Below are positions 12,958 to 26,455 of a DNA stretch of 64,000 nucleotides, piece after piece. Source of the DNA: Castor canadensis. Lineage: Eukaryota > Chordata > Mammalia > Rodentia > Castoridae. The position numbers were made by a program, and so were the translations under genes. The stretch covers positions 3,137,001 to 3,201,000 of the forward strand of contig NC_133400.1 of the NCBI RefSeq assembly GCF_047511655.1, written 5' to 3'. Numbering within the stretch: position 1 is the stretch's first letter; every line of letters starts with the position of its first letter. Below the pieces are notes generated by a model. The model made no database searches. It saw only the letters and a program-made list of their open reading frames with translations, and was not told the DNA's origin.

Positions 12958-13432
12958 GCATTTGGACTCTGACAGGTTGCAGACATTGCTGCCCTTCTAC
13001 TGCCTTAGTACTCATGCATCAACTCATGACCAACATTTTTTACAGTTTTTTCTTCTAATGTAAAATTGACCAGTGATGACCCGCACAGATTTTACTTAGG
13101 TATTTCGCTGAGTCTGGGCAAGGTGCATACCACTGTGATCCAGACATTACTATCCCGCCCCCACACCAGATGCCTGCTGTTCTGTTGCTCGGGACTTTTC
13201 ATTCTGATGGATTTTCCAGTGCCAGGACTTCCTAAGAGTGCAGTGTAGTGCTGGGGAGGGCGCCTTCCACTCCACGTGCTTCTGTTGACTTCATCCATGC
13301 TGTGGTTTGTTTGCTCCTTTCTGTTACCAAGTGACAGTCCATCGCACAGAAACACCATGATTTGCTTGCAGTCCCCATAAACCATGAAGCTGCTCTGTCT
13401 CTTCTCCTGTCAACTGGCACACTTTAAGTGTA

Positions 13433-13750
13433 AAAGGGGATGGTGGCTCACACCTATAATCCTAGCTACTTAGGAGGATGGCGGTTTGAGGCCAGACCAA
13501 GAAAACAAGTTAGCAAGACCCAATCTCAATTAAAAAGTGGGGCTTAGTGAAGTGCTCCTTTGATTCCAGCTACTTGGGAAGCTGAGGTAAGAGGATTGAG
13601 ATCTGAGGCTAGCCCCAGGCAAAAACCCAAGAACCCTACCTAAAAAATAAAGCCAGAAAAGGCTGGAGCATGACTTATATGGTAGAGCGCCTGCCTAGCA
13701 AGAGCAAAGCCCTGAGTTCAAACTCCAGTACCACAAAAAAAAAAAAAAGA
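13433..13750 (+). mobile_element. Trimeric SINE (B1 + B1-like + ID)
   Basis: B1-like unit (GGTGGCTCACACCTATAATC) followed by a shorter B1-like unit (CCAGCTACTTGGGAAGCTGA) and an ID unit with A and B boxes (GAGCGCCTGCCTAGCAAG; GAGTTCAAACTCC), ending in an A-tail. Confidence 0.85.
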
Positions 13751-14462
13751 GAGTACAAGGGAACACTATTAAAAATTGAAGCAACCAACCATACCCTGGT
13801 TTCTCTTTAGATCGTATAAATCTTTCGCCTTTTACTAATGATTTCTGTGGAAAGGAACAACTCTGAGTCTTAAGCCAATTTTTTGAGGCCTGATGCCAGG
13901 GTTTGGAGGGAAGCCAGGAGTCAGAAAGAATGCAAAACAGCCCTGCAGCAGGGCCTTTTCCTGGCTCAGGTGAGCCTGAGGTATGGGCACACCAGGTTTA
14001 CCGGGTGGTGGTGGCCTTTTATAATTTTTATCTTTCCGGTTTCAACAAGGATTATGGTTGCTTCATTTTTTTTTTTCTGTGAGCCTTGCTAGAACCACAT
14101 CAACTTTGGAGGAATTGTCAAGGCCATCTCCACACATGAAGCACACCTGCAACCTCCCAAGCAAGGCCTTGGGAGCCCAGCCTGGCTCAGAAATTCCTGC
14201 TTCAACAAATGAACCAAGCCCTGGCCCAGGAGAGGTCATCCTGTTAACCTTGTGTGCTTGCAGCCACCTGGGTTTGAGCTTCTTTTGTACCTCTTCCCTC
14301 CTCTGACACAGCCAAAACTCTGACTCTCTTGTGACCCAGGCAGTGTGTGACCCAGCATGTCTTAACCACACAAGGGTTGCGTGGAAGGACAAGGCAGGTG
14401 AGGAAAGGGAGAGCCACTCGGCCCCAAGGTCCCCCACATGTGCACTGTCTGTCTTGCCACGG

Positions 14463-14470
14463 TATAAATA
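14463..14470 (+). promoter_or_regulatory. Isolated TATA-like motif
   Basis: TATAAATA, with a possible splice donor (AAGTGAGT) about 80 bases downstream. No gene was seen attached, so this could be chance. Confidence 0.15.
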
Positions 14471-15504
14471 TGGAGTTTGGGGAAGATACGGGTCTTTTTT
14501 CTTGACAGAAGTCTAAGGGCAAAGCCTTAAGGAAGAAGAAAAGTGAGTGATGAGGTTAGAGTGGACACTGGGACTCACACAAGCTGCCTGAAGGAGTCGG
14601 CTATCTGCTGCTAACCAGGGAAAACAGGCTTTCTTCAGGTGGGAAGCTGGTATCCTGGGCTCAGGACACCAGCATGTCGGAGAATGGGGATCGTGCTTTG
14701 CTAGACAAGAAGGGGAAATCCATGCTGATCCTGAATTGGTGACACTGACAGCCAAGACCCTCTCCCCACCCCAAGCAAATGTCTGCGCCCTGAAATCAAC
14801 TGCTCTTGACTACTGGGTCCAACCTTTTTTGACCATCTCAGGGTATCCACAGGACTTAGCTTAAGGATAAAAATTTTTCAACAAAATGAATCCCCCATAC
14901 ACATACCCAAACTCTTCTGTCAGTTCTCTAAAATTAGAAAGTAGGAACTTTTTGAAAGCCACACCAAACATTGAATGTTAAACCTGTCAGGCAAGGTCAG
15001 TAGCTAGGTGCAATTTCAGTACACAACCCAGACCCCACAACCCATGAGTCTCCCCTGTACCACCCAGGAATTAAACTGCGCTTGACCTTCACAAACCCAC
15101 AGATGCATAAACAGGAATGATACAGCCCAGCACATCCGCTCTGAGGAGAGTGACTGAGAACCGGGGAGGGAAGTGGCTGCACTGTTTAACTGGAGCACGT
15201 TAGTCACTGAGTTCCAGCTCAAGTTCCTCCCACAGCTGCCTCTTGCTGTATTGTTAGAGGAAATCTTTCTTGGTCCAGAAACCTGGAGAGGGACACACTC
15301 GAGGGTCAAAGTCAGATTACTCAGGCAGAAGAGAGATGGGGTGAGATGGTGTTTGAAGAACGGGCTTGAAAGCAGACATGGCCTGAGTTGCTGCATGGTT
15401 ATCAGTAGCCTAAGAATGACATGGGACATTTCCAGGACCTAAGAAACCAACATGGAAACCAGCTGATTTGTGAAAGCTCCAGAACTATGTATTTCTACTG
15501 AAAT

Positions 15505-15572
15505 AGGCCCAGTCCAAGAGCATGCAGAAAGCCCAGAGTTCCTTTCCCAGCACCACAAACAAAAACAAAGGT
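15505..15572 (+). mobile_element. Degenerate ID-like SINE remnant
   Basis: AAGAGCATGCAGAAAGCCCA GAGTTCC...CCCAGCACCAC followed by an A-rich stretch. Weak match. Confidence 0.4.
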
Positions 15573-16209
15573 GGAGAGGGAGTGGGGGGCCAAAAGTGAA
15601 GTATGCACATCGCTGACCGAGCTAGTCTTGTACTGAGATCTCTGAGCAGAGACCGTGGAGGGTGTGTTTGATGTGTGCGATAAAAGTGAGAAATCCACAA
15701 TGAACGCAGGTTGTACGGACGCCAGTGTAGAAAATCAGAAGTGACTCTTTGGTACCAAATGCATGGGTGTCCATCACAGGCTTTTGAGGGCCAAAAGCCA
15801 GTATGAGGAAAGTAATGAAGAGGTGGCAGTCTGAGGTGTCTGGGAAATGTCAATGACAAAGCCCCCAGTGTGGTAAGAGGAGGCCACAGGAAGTGATGGA
15901 GGGGCAGCATCTCCACACACAGCAGGCTTCAGGCCACTGCCCCTAGGAAGGGGGCCCCCAAATTATCCCTTGTCAGATATCTGGGAACTTGTTCTTGAGG
16001 ACGGTTCCCACCATTCCCCTAACTGATAGTGTCTCCATGTGCCTCTAGTGGATCATGAGTTGCCACGGAAACGGTAAAGCCAAGTAAAGAAAAGAAGCCC
16101 CACTGTGCATTTTCATGGAGCTGCCAAAGTCAGTGCATTCTGAATGCAAGCTAAATTGATTACTAAAAGGTGAAATAAAATAATCAGGGCTCAGTGTCCC
16201 CCTCTTTTT

Positions 16210-16632
16210 TGGGTTGAATTGAGTCTACCAGAAAGATTTGTTGAAGTCCTAACTCCCGTCACCTGTGAATGCGAACTTATTTGGAAATAGGGTCTTTGTA
16301 GCTGTCATGAAGTAAAGATGACCTCATACTGGAGTAGGCTTGTTGTGTAAATCCAGTGACATGTTATAGAAAGACATAATCTGGGTGCAGACACGGGGAG
16401 AGGACTCAGGGATTGCAGTGGTGTGGCTACAAGCCCAAGATCTCCAACGGTGCTCTGCCATCACCCAAAGGTAAGAGAAAGGCAAGAAATGTGTCCCCAC
16501 CAGCCTCAGAGGGCACCTACCCCTTCCCACACCTCGATTCTGGACTTCATCCTTCAGAACCAGGGAGAACAGAACCAGGTGCTGTTTTAAGCACCCTTGT
16601 CTTTTGTCATAGCAGCCTGGGAAGCAGTACAC
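16210..16632 (+). mobile_element. MLT1-type MaLR solo LTR fossil
   Basis: Starts TGGGTTGAATTGAGTC and continues GAACTTATTTGGAAATAGGG, GACCTCATACTGGAGTAGG and GTTTTAAGC, ending at a GTCATAGCAGCC-type 3' part. Near full length, old and degraded. Confidence 0.8.
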
Positions 16633-17562
16633 CCATCTGTCTAAGTGGGCCCTTTGTGTCCCAATGTCCCTGAGTCACTGGTGTGAGAGTGAGGGCTTTC
16701 TCCACACTTGTGGCATTTCAACGGAGCTCACATGATGCTCTTGCTGGGAGAAGTGATTGGCTTCAGTGAGCCCTGTGGCATTCCTCACGATTTTAAATCT
16801 GTCAGTCAGCCACCTGCTGTGTTGCACCTCTGACTCTCGGTCATGCTGGTTCCAACCAAGCCCAAGCTGAGGGTGAAAGGCCTCCTTCCATGACAGGACG
16901 TTCAGTGTTCCCTGTCATTGAAAGCAGAGGAGAGGCAAGCTAGTAGATTCCCAGGCTCCCTGCCATAACTGTTTGTGTGTGAGAAAAAGTATTTCTAAAT
17001 TCTAAATAAGTTTCTACACTCTATAAATGAAAAAAAAAAAAAACAGAGTCTGTTCCCCAAAGCACTCGTTTTAGATAGACAAACCTGGGTGAGACTGGAT
17101 TCTGAGTCATCCATATGCCTGGAAGTGCCAAGAGGCATGCTGTAGGCTCTCTGGTCCCAGGAGCAGGCTGGAGATGCAGCCGGGGGGACAGTGAAGGGAT
17201 AGCTCGCAGCCCAGTCACTAGTCAGGCAAAGAAGTGGCTGTGTAAGATCCACTTCATATCATAGCTCCTCAGCACAACTGGAGGCTGCAGTACCCCAAGT
17301 CTTCTATGTGAAGGATCAGGAAACATACTGCCCAAGGAAGACACTCTCCAGGGTCCTTGGAAGGAAGGAAGATAGAAAATTCTAGAGGTGCAGAGTCTGG
17401 TACATGGAGGAAAGGAGGCAGAAGAGACTGAGGTTAGGGAGAAGATCTGGAGAGGGGAGTCCGAAGAGAAATGAAAGTGAGCAATTGTCCCAGCCCTGGC
17501 TCATGCTAGGGAGTTCTGGCATTTTGCCCCACTGGGTCCTTCCAACAACCTTCTGATGTAGG

Positions 17563-17657
17563 TCTTTTTTGGGTTGGGAGAGGGCCTGGGGCTTGAACTC
17601 AGGGCTTCATGCTTGCTAGGCAGGTGCTCTTACCCCTTGAGCCAGTTCACCAGCCTC
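17563..17657 (-). mobile_element. ID SINE, antisense
   Basis: T-run, GGGCTTGAACTCAGGGCTTC, GCTTGCTAGGCAGGTGCTCT and TTGAGCCAGTTCACCAGCC. Confidence 0.8.
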
Positions 17658-20600
17658 CTGATGTAGGTCTTATTTCTCCACCTTACAAAGGGCTTGGTGA
17701 CTTGCCCAATAACACCTAGCACTTTACTTGGGCACACATAAAACAAGGGCACCCCTGCCTTTTCCTGTGCCGTGCAGTTTGCTCAAAAGCCAACACTCAT
17801 GCCAGGCCCCCCATCATGCCAGTGGGGACACAGCCCTGTGCAATGGGCAGACACTAACACGCAGAGACCCACTCCCACCTGTGGGCTAGCCACAGATCTG
17901 TGGCTGGGCCTTCCAGCTGTGTTGGGCCACTGCCCACTCCCCCCCACCAGCAGCCCTAGGAACAGAGGGGGTTCTGTGGGGAACTGAGAAAGGCAGTCTG
18001 ACCCAGACGGAGCAAGGGAGCCCAGCTTGTAGAGACCTGGCCTGGGGATAAAGTAGAAACCACATTCGTGGTTGTGTTGTCACTGGTGCCTTCCCTGGTA
18101 TCCACATGCCCCTGGAAGGCCTCATCGTGTCTCCTATTTCCACTTGTCTGTCCAGGGCTTCTCACAGACCCTGGACAGCAGCAAGCAGCAGCTTCGTCAT
18201 TGTCAACTGCTGGCTGAGTTATCAACTTGGGGTTCATGGATACCGAGATGGAGCCTGGGAGGAAGAGACAGGGCTGCAGCCTTATCAGGAAACCGCTCAG
18301 GACTGTGGGATGACCTCGCCTCTCCCTTCCCATGGCACTGGCCTCCCACAGTTGTGCTTTGCACCAGGGCAGGGGCTCCCATGATGGAAGCTGGGGATAA
18401 GCCAGGAGACCCAACTCTGGACCCAGTACTTGGGAGGGCCCCTGAGCAATATCTCACCTGTCTCTTCTGGGGCTTTCATCATGCCCATCCTTCATTTTAC
18501 AATGGAGGAGCCCTGTTTCACTGAGGTCTCCATGGTACACCCAGTACCTTGCCTCTTGCTTCCTAGTGTAACATGTCTGACCATGAAAGCTGGGTGGCAA
18601 TGCATCCTCTTGGTTAAAAATGTGTGTTCTCTGCCCGGCCAGTGCCTTCCTGCTGCCCTCTCCCACCTGATGCTCTCCAGTGATCGCCCCAACTTCCCTC
18701 GCCCTGGGAAGCATGCAAACGCAGCTCGGCAGCTTCTTAGTGCTGAAAGCCCAGCCTCGCATGACCTGTACTCCTGGGTCCAGCTGTGATTTATTAGTCA
18801 TGTCATCTCCGGGCCAAGTCATCGCTGTAGCTCTTGGGGACCTGAGCTGTGAAGGTGGGGGCCAAGGCCTAACCACTGGGTGGGCCAGGGGTGAAGGAAA
18901 GGTCTCCTGAGGTCCCTGAGCTCTAAGATTTATGATTCTAGCTTACATAACCACCAGGGGCCATTTCCTCATCCAAAAAGGAGGGGTTTGCTGAGACACT
19001 TCCACTTATGAAAGTTAAAGGCTATCCTCCCTGGAAAGTGTGGGGACTTGGGGACTCCCCAGCAATACCAGGCTATCCCTGCAAGCTGAGGGGCTGTCGG
19101 TCACTCTGTGGGAACGTGGATGTGCTTTCCTACAATCTGCCTCTTTCTCCTAAAGATGGGATTTTTCTAATTCCTTTATTTGAATTTCACTTTTATAAAT
19201 CCTCAAAACATTAACTCCTATTTTTGTTCCCGAGAAATAATTTGGACTCCAAAGTCAAATCTGCAATCAGTTAGCCTCGTCGGTTTCCCTCCAAGAGTCT
19301 GGATAGAGGAAAGATCACAAAGTCACTTTCTTGCCTCCCGTTGCCATGTCAGGAGCTGCACAGCTCACTTTTTAACAGTGGTCTTTTAAAATGATCTTTA
19401 AAAGTGAGCATTTCACAGGTGTTTGGATTTTCATTAGTCTTCCCCAACCTTGCCAAGGCAGTCCCTGTCCAACAGAAGAGCCAAGACAGATTCAGTCAGT
19501 ATAAGTGATGAGATTCCCAGACTCTGACAACCGTAACCCTCGGCATGGTATGTCCTCCAGTCCTGAGTCGCCTTCTTTTTGTGGTGGGCAGGCAGGTTCC
19601 AAGGATGGGCTGAGATCAGTCCAAGCAGGTGAGCCTTCCAGACCCTAGGGGCTGGGTTCAAATCCCACACCTAAGGTGCTGAGTGCACAGAGGCAACCCC
19701 TTTTAGCTGACTGTGCAGCTTGCTGATGTGTCTTGTAATGGTGCCCTGCCATGGTGACTTCCACTCTCTCTCCAAATAGAACTATCTGCTGTGTGTTCAG
19801 TTCTCTGACCATGCCTTCCCTGGTGTCTGCATATCCCTGGTCTCCCACTGCACCTGTGTATGTCAGTTCTACTCAGCTCATTGGGATTGCAGTGGTGCAG
19901 CTGGCTCCTGCATGCAGGTCTCTGGGGGCACAGAATGGTCCCAAGTTAGTCACGTCACTTCCTGGCTCACCCACATGCTGCCACGACCTGGCCTCTTGTG
20001 TAATTGTGACACAAAGTTCACACGCCCAGCAGTAAAGGCTGTGATACACCATGTCCTCTCTGTAGCAGAATTTGTTAGCACGGATTTGAGGCACACATTT
20101 AGAACTTCGCTAAGGAGCCTTTTGGTTATGGCTCCCCTGGGGTGGGAGGACCGTCCCCCAGCACACACGTGCATGAGTGCCATTTACTTCTCAGCACAGG
20201 CTTCTAGAGACCAGGAGCGGCGAGGATGGGGCTGCATTCCGCTCACAACAGCCTGCCAGAGCCCGCTCTGCACATCCCTCCAACTCTGCATCAGTGACCC
20301 CATGCTGGCAGTGGGAAGTCAGCCATGGTGAAAGGATTGACATCACAGTAGTGGGCAAACTGTAAATGGGCAGGGCTTTCCCAGGAGAGCTGGTAGTGAA
20401 AATGACCAGCACACCACCAGTGGCAGGAGTCCCAAGCAAGCACTGGGCGGTTTTCCACACATCTGTCAGAGGGTGGATTCAGTGAGCTTTGAGCCCGCTT
20501 CCAGCTCAGAACCGGTGTTCTTTGCCACGTGGTAAAAAGGGACTCAGAGGAAGGGCCCAGAAGCCAAGAGTTGCCACCTGGGTTTCCCTCAAGAGCCGTC

Positions 20601-23419
20601 CCTCTTCCCCAAGTTGCATCTGCAGTTCAAGGGATCCAGGAGCTGAGGCTGCCTCATGTCTGGGCAGGGCTGCTTGACAGTCACTGAGACAGAGCCCTCA
20701 CCTACCGGATAGCCTGCCAAGGGCCTCCCTGAGTGCCTACTTACCTTTTGTTATCTGTAAGGGATACCCCACCTTCCCTGGGGGTGCAGGAAAGGAGTTT
20801 CCCAGCCAGAATTCCACCCCATCCAGGTACTGTACTGCAGAGAAGGATCTGGAATGTGAAACTTGGGGGTGGCTGAGGAGGCCAGATGGCCCTTTGTCCC
20901 ACCAATGCTGCTCCAGGGCCTGAAGTCTCCAGATGCAGACCAGCCATAGACAAACACGGAAACCAGAATGTGACAAGCCTATTCTGCTCCTCAGGCTTGT
21001 CATTGTCATCCTTTCCTGCCACATCTCTCCCCCAGTTAGGCCTGCACAGGAAGCCAGGGCAGGAACAGGACTTGGCAGGCTCACAGCTGAGCTGTCAGCC
21101 ATCCATCATACCATAGCTGTCCCTTCTCAGCGAGCAGCCTGGAACGCTGCGGGGCAGGGCTGACGGGACCTTTGCTGATGGTAGCCTCTGGATGCGCCCT
21201 TCCCCCGGAGTCCCCACCCTCCCTCGCTTGTCGAACCTGGGCTTTCCTTGGCTCTGCCTCCAGGGGGTGACATTGGGTCGTTCAGGCTTACCTGCGAGTC
21301 TGCTCTGATCCATTTGCAGATGGACATTTGTGACCTAGTCAAGGCTGCCCAGGTGCAAATACTGGCTCTTCCCTTGCCAGCCATGGACACAGATGCATCA
21401 CAGGACACCACCACCCCCTGTCTGTCAAGCCCCAGAGTCAGGTCCTACAGGAGAGTATTTATGGTGTCTGGGGGCTCTTGGCACAGCAGCTGGCTCAGAG
21501 TGACCAAGTGCAGGGGGAAGAGCTACTCCCCAAATCTGCGAGGAATTCCTCGGAGGCCCAGAAAACCTGAGCTCTCCATTCTGGAGTTCACTGAGGTGCA
21601 GGAGACCCCCCCAAAAAAAAAGCCTGTCCCTTGCCTGCGAGAAGTATATACTATTCAAGTTAGCCTCCTGTACCCCCCCCCAACCTCCAGGGGCACAGCC
21701 AGTCTAATTCCTGGTTCTCGATTCCTTTTCTGCACCGCAGCCTTTGCAAGAGGTAGGTCTGAACCCCTCCAAGGCCTCCCTTCTCAGGTGAGCACCCCCA
21801 TTCTCTCTGCAGCCCCTCACCTGCATGGCCACTCATCCTCACTAGCTTGTCCATCTCCTGGTGAGCCTGTGGAGTTGGTCTCAGGCACAAATCTACAGTT
21901 CTGCTCCATCCCAATCAATGCTTAAGAGCCAAACCGAACAAAATGAGGTGCAAGCTGGAGCATGGCACTTTGCTTCCATGCAAAAACGGTGGCTCTGTCT
22001 CCTTTTTCCTCCTGGCTGTAATACAGACGTGATGACTGGAACTGTGCAACCTTCTTAGATGGTGAGGGACTATGCTAGGAATCACAGAGCAGCACAGGAG
22101 AAGCCTGGGGGGTGGACGGCTGTGCAGTATTCATGCTTTCACCAGCTTTGAGGGTTCCTGTGGTGTGGCCTTTTTTAATGCGTGAGAGAGAAATGATCTG
22201 TGTAGTGAAAGAAGTATTTCTCTCTTTTCCTTCCCGCCCTCTGTCACTCCTTCCTGCCTTCCTGCTTCCCTCCTGCCTTCCGTGCAGCCACACTGAGTTC
22301 TCGCGGGTGCTCAGCCCGACCTTGTCTGCACTTTGCTGGGAAGCAGACCCACCAGGAGCATGTGTCCCCATCTCCTGCCGGCAGAGGCGGGCTGCTCCAG
22401 ACAGGCCCGGAGCTGAGGAGCTCCAGAGAACTCGTGCTGGGTGCAGACACATTCCCCAGGGGTCTTCAGGGCAGCCCTGGCTCAGGCCAGCACAGGGGGC
22501 ATCACATCTGGCCTCTCGGCACTTACTCCAGCTTAGCTGAGCATAGAGCCTGGCCACACTTGGGACCACAAGGGGCTTGGGGTGGAAAGAGGCTAACCAG
22601 ACATGTACCCAAGCTGTATGCATTTGATTTCAGGAGAGCAAGTGGTTAGGGTGGGGGAAGAGAGAGAGCAAGATGAGAGCCCCCTCCACGTCTGGAACTC
22701 ACTCACGTGTGAGGCAGGCCCCCCGCAGCTCAGCCCTGGGCCCTGGGAAACTCACTAAACCCCTGCCAGAATCCCCACAATTCAGAGTTTTTATCCTCTC
22801 CAAGATTTCCCCCAAACATACTAAACACCGAGAGGAGCAACTTGCACTGGAGGCATCCAGGAGACCAGAACTATGGCTGCTGGGTCAGACAGCACCCCCT
22901 ACCCCCCAACCCCGCGCGCGCTGGTAAGGAGGATCCTGACCGTACCCTGGAGGGCCCTATCCACCAGGAAGCCTGATGGGACCTCGGGGAATGGGACAAG
23001 GAGCTCTTTAAAATATTCTTCCAGTGTTTCTGTAAAAGTTTGGAATGGTTTCAAAGCAGTCACCATGAGCAGAGAAAAAAACAAAACCAGGCAGAACAAA
23101 GAAGCACTGAGCAGACCAGAGTCTCCTGACCCCATGCACAGTCTTGCTCTGAAGTGTCCTCACCACAGATGCCAGGAGGCTGTGTCTGAAGACCCAGAGA
23201 CACTGCCAGTGCCTTCAAGAAATAGAGAGCTACGAGGAAAAAGATTCAATGTTCGACTGGGGAGCCTAATTCAAGCAAGCAAGTCACCTGGAGGAGGACA
23301 TTCGTGAGAAGACAGAACTCTGACCGTCGCCTGGAAATTAGAGGAGATAAAGGCATTACAGTTAAATTGTCTCAGTGGATGAGTGGTATTGCCGTGAAGT
23401 TTGTGAAGTCCTCGCCAGT

Positions 23420-23847
23420 AAGAGCATTTAGACACATTCATGGCTGCTGTGGCATTTGCTTAAAAACACTGGGTGGAACAACACACCGTCCATCCAGAAG
23501 TGCGTGCCTGAACAGGGTGAGGTCTGTGCGTGCAGTGGACTACTGTTCAGTCCTGAAAAGGAAGTCCTGGTGCATGCTATGTTATGGACAAACCTTAAAA
23601 ATGTGGTGCTCAGTGAAATAAGACAGACCCCAAGTGACACTTATATAACGGCACTTCCATAAAGTCCCTGGAGTAGTCTGATTCATACACACAGGAAGTA
23701 GAATGGTAGGTGCCTGGAGGGGTAGTGTTTACGGGGGACAGTTTCTCTCTGGGTGACAGAAGAGTCCTGGAGACGGATGGGTAGTGGTTGTGCAATAATG
23801 GGGAGTGCCTAATACTGCTCAACTGTGCACTTAAAGTGGTTAAAACA
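23420..23847 (+). mobile_element. Old L1M 3' fragment
   Basis: Shows GACTACTGTTCAGTCCTGAA, GAAATAAGACAGACCC, ATTCATACACACAGGAAGTA and GAATGGTAGGTGCCTGG, ending with CTGTGCACTTAAAGTGGTTA; a B1-like SINE follows directly. Confidence 0.75.
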
Positions 23848-23849
23848 AA

Positions 23850-23979
23850 GCCAGGCGTGGTGGTACACGCCTATAATTCCAGCACTCAGAAAGTCGAGGC
23901 AGGAGATCGACTTCAAAGCAAGCCTGGGCTACCTAATGAGACCCTACCGGGACTCAAAAAATAAAAAATGAAAACAAAA
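23850..23979 (+). mobile_element. B1 SINE
   Basis: AGCCAGGCGTGGTGGTACAC, CTATAATTCCAGCACTCAG and GCAAGCCTGGGCTACCTAAT with an A-rich tail, a B1 unit next to the L1M end. Confidence 0.85.
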
Positions 23980-25075
23980 GAATATGGTTATAACGATAAA
24001 ATTTAAGCTATGCAGTTTTTGCCACGGCAGCTGAGAAGATGGCCACAAGAGTCTGTCAGGACACTCTGCCATTGTGTCTACACTGTGGTTAAATTATATG
24101 CAAAAATATGCATTAGGATAGGAAGTGCTGCAAAATGACTATAGCTCATGCGCGCATGGAGGGGCAGAGAGTGACCTGGCTTCCAAGCTTTCTCTCATCG
24201 TGGATCACGGACGCCCCGGCAGTGAGAGGAGCGAGGATGTGAGAAGCAAGACGCCAAGGCCCAGAGACCACCTGCAGGGCTCAGCTTCGTGGGAGCACAG
24301 GCCAAGCCTCTGTTAGGAGAGCCGGGAGCCCAGGCCCATGGGCAGGGCCCTCAGACTGGAAGGCTGCACTTGCACAGGGGACTGAGAATGAGTGGAGGTC
24401 ATTCTGGACCCCACTTCCTGCTCACAGATCCCCTCTGCAGGGCCTCAGCCCCAGGGGGGCCCAGCCTTCCTGCCCCTCCTGCCCCATGTCCTGTCTTCCA
24501 AGGCGACCACCGGCTCAGCGGACTGCAGTGGGCCCCAGCCCTGCCCTGCAGCAGGGGACCGTGAAGCCCACCCGGCACAGGAAGACCCACTGAGGCGCTT
24601 CCTGCCCTGCTGTCCACACAGCCTGGCCAGCCTCTGTGCAAACGCCAGGCAGCTGCGGCATCCATGGCTTGTGGTCACCTCAGTCCAATCTGGGCTCCGA
24701 GTTGCTCAACCCGCCATGCTTTTCCTGTTCCGCTTTTCCCAGGCGGGCCAGCTCCTGCTGCGTGGGGCCCGGCCTCTGCGGGCTCACCGCACGGAAGCGC
24801 GGCTCCTGCACGAGGTCCCCCCAGAGCCGTTTCCACGGCTCTGATTGCTTTTTACCCTCCCTGGGTTGCTAAAGAGCCTATGAAGAAACCCCTTTCTTTT
24901 GCCTTTTTATTTTGAGGAAGGAGCCCGCACCGCATAGGCTGTCTGCAACAGGTTCTGGTGGTCCTGGGGACAGGCCTGGCCACCCAAGAGCAAGCCAGAA
25001 GCACCTCTGCTCTCCCCCTCTCTCTGAGCGATGGTGTCCAGTGTGTCTGGAGCTTACACAGAAATTGTCACTGCT

Positions 25076-25290
25076 GCTGGGCACGGGGCACACACCTGCT
25101 GTCCAGCCACTCGGGAGACTGAGGCGGGTGGCTCATTTGAGTCCTGGAGTTTGAGGCCAGCCTGGGCAGCACAGTAAGACGAGACCTCAGCTCGAGAATA
25201 ATAACCATGACTGACAGAGTGGCTCAAGTGGTAGAGTGCCTGCCTAGCAAGCATGAGGCCCTGAGTTCAAATCCTAGCACCGCAAAAATA
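25076..25290 (+). mobile_element. Dimeric SINE (B1 + full ID)
   Basis: B1-like left half (GGGCACACACCTGCTGTCC..., GAGGCCAGCCTGGGCAGCAC) followed by a full-length ID half (GAGTGGCTCAAGTGGTAGAG, GCCTGCCTAGCAAGCATGAG). Confidence 0.85.
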
Positions 25291-26089
25291 ATATAATAAT
25301 AATCACTGCTAATATTTGTGGAGACTTCCTATCAACCAGCCCCGTCCCAGCCTGACCTCCCAGTAGCCCCCCCAAATGAGTACCCGTGTGAGACTTGGGT
25401 GTGCAGGTGAGGAAAAAGATGGGCTCAGGGAGGCAGGGACCCCTCACCCTTGGATCCAGCCAGTGTTGTACCAGGTACCCAAGTACCCACAAGGCCACAT
25501 AGAAATCTGTGGCCAAAGGAGGCCTTGGGGTCCCTCGGTGAAGTGAACACCCCCGAGCTCACCCTATGGGAAGGAAATGCTGGGTGGAGAGAAGCTCCTG
25601 TGTGGGAGACAGGGCCTCCTGGGGGAAGCAAGGCTAAGACGGGGTCCCGGGTGACCTTATTCCTTATGCCACCTGATGGATCCCTGGGGGGCTCACTGTA
25701 CTATCCTTTATACACGTCTCTGTATCTGAAATCTTTCATTAAACATTTGAGGAAAGCAGGCAGTCTCTCCTGCTCTGAGTAAATACAGTAACTGGGGTCC
25801 TTTGCATCCAAGACACTGGGCTCTGCCATCTGTCCTAAAGCAACCTGAAATCTCAGGTACCCAACAGACAACACAAAAGCAAAAGAAGGCCCTCCTCCCA
25901 CGGCCTTCATGGGACCGGACGTGTTTTTCAAGTCAAAGGAGACTGTTCCAACATCTGACACAAACATCAACTTTTCTTAACCCTGAGGCCGACAAGGATC
26001 TTTTCCACATAAACATCTGAAAGGTCCTTTCTCTGGAACAGAGTTGTGTCATGCACAGCATCCCACCGCTCCAGGCCCTGGCGTAGATT

Positions 26090-26150
26090 ATTCTACGGAA
26101 AGACTCAAGTGGTAGAGTTTGAGGCCCTGAGTTCAAATCCCAGCACCACT
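26090..26150 (+). mobile_element. ID SINE with an internal gap
   Basis: ACTCAAGTGGTAGAGTTTGA then GGCCCTGAGTTCAAATCCCA. The CCTGCCTAGCAAG segment is missing, at different breakpoints from the dimeric copies. Confidence 0.65.
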
Positions 26151-26261
26151 CACCTATGTATATATAGGAATGAATAAATGGAAAAATACAGCTACTAACA
26201 CAGTTAATGAATCAATTAGGTAATCAGATAATAAAGCAAACGTTAAGGAAAAAGGGGTGGG

Positions 26262-26455
26262 GGGCAGGCACTGGGGGCTCATGCCTGTAATCCTAGCTAC
26301 TGAGGAGGCAGTGATCAGGAGGATCGCGGTTCAAAACCAGCCCAGGCAAAGAGTTCACAAGACCCTTTCTCAAAAAACCCTTCACAAACACAGGACTGGT
26401 GGAGTGGCTCAAAGTGTAGGCTCTGAGTTCAAACCCCAGTACTACAAAGGAAAAG
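26262..26455 (+). mobile_element. Dimeric SINE (B1 + internally deleted ID)
   Basis: B1-like half (GGCTCATGCCTGTAATCCTA), linker AAAAAACCCTTCACAAA, then an ID half in which GTGGCTCAAAGTGTAGGCTC replaces the usual longer stretch through GCCTGCCTAGCAAG. Confidence 0.85.

Larger units (their letters stand above)
13751..23419. other. Intergenic, unique and moderately G+C-rich
   Basis: Holds the MLT1 at 16210 and two ID pieces, otherwise no recognisable repeat and no exon-like conserved peptide. Open frames of 140-225 residues (for example 21248-21925 plus and 22075-22623 minus) have low-complexity, Ser/Pro-rich translations and no domain. It could hold distal regulatory DNA. Confidence 0.55.

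Noticed and set aside
14331-14516. Small gene driven by the TATAAATA at 14463
   Set aside because: The open frame overlaps the TATA motif itself instead of following it, and nothing else supports a promoter.
15485-15916. 143-codon open frame, minus strand
   Set aside because: The 3' part overlaps a degenerate ID remnant; no domain seen.
21248-21925. 225-codon open frame, plus strand
   Set aside because: No recognisable domain, Ser/Pro-rich composition and no exon boundaries; a chance frame in G+C-rich DNA.
22075-22623. 182-codon open frame, minus strand
   Set aside because: Overlaps other open frames on the plus strand in the same G+C-rich DNA; no family resemblance.
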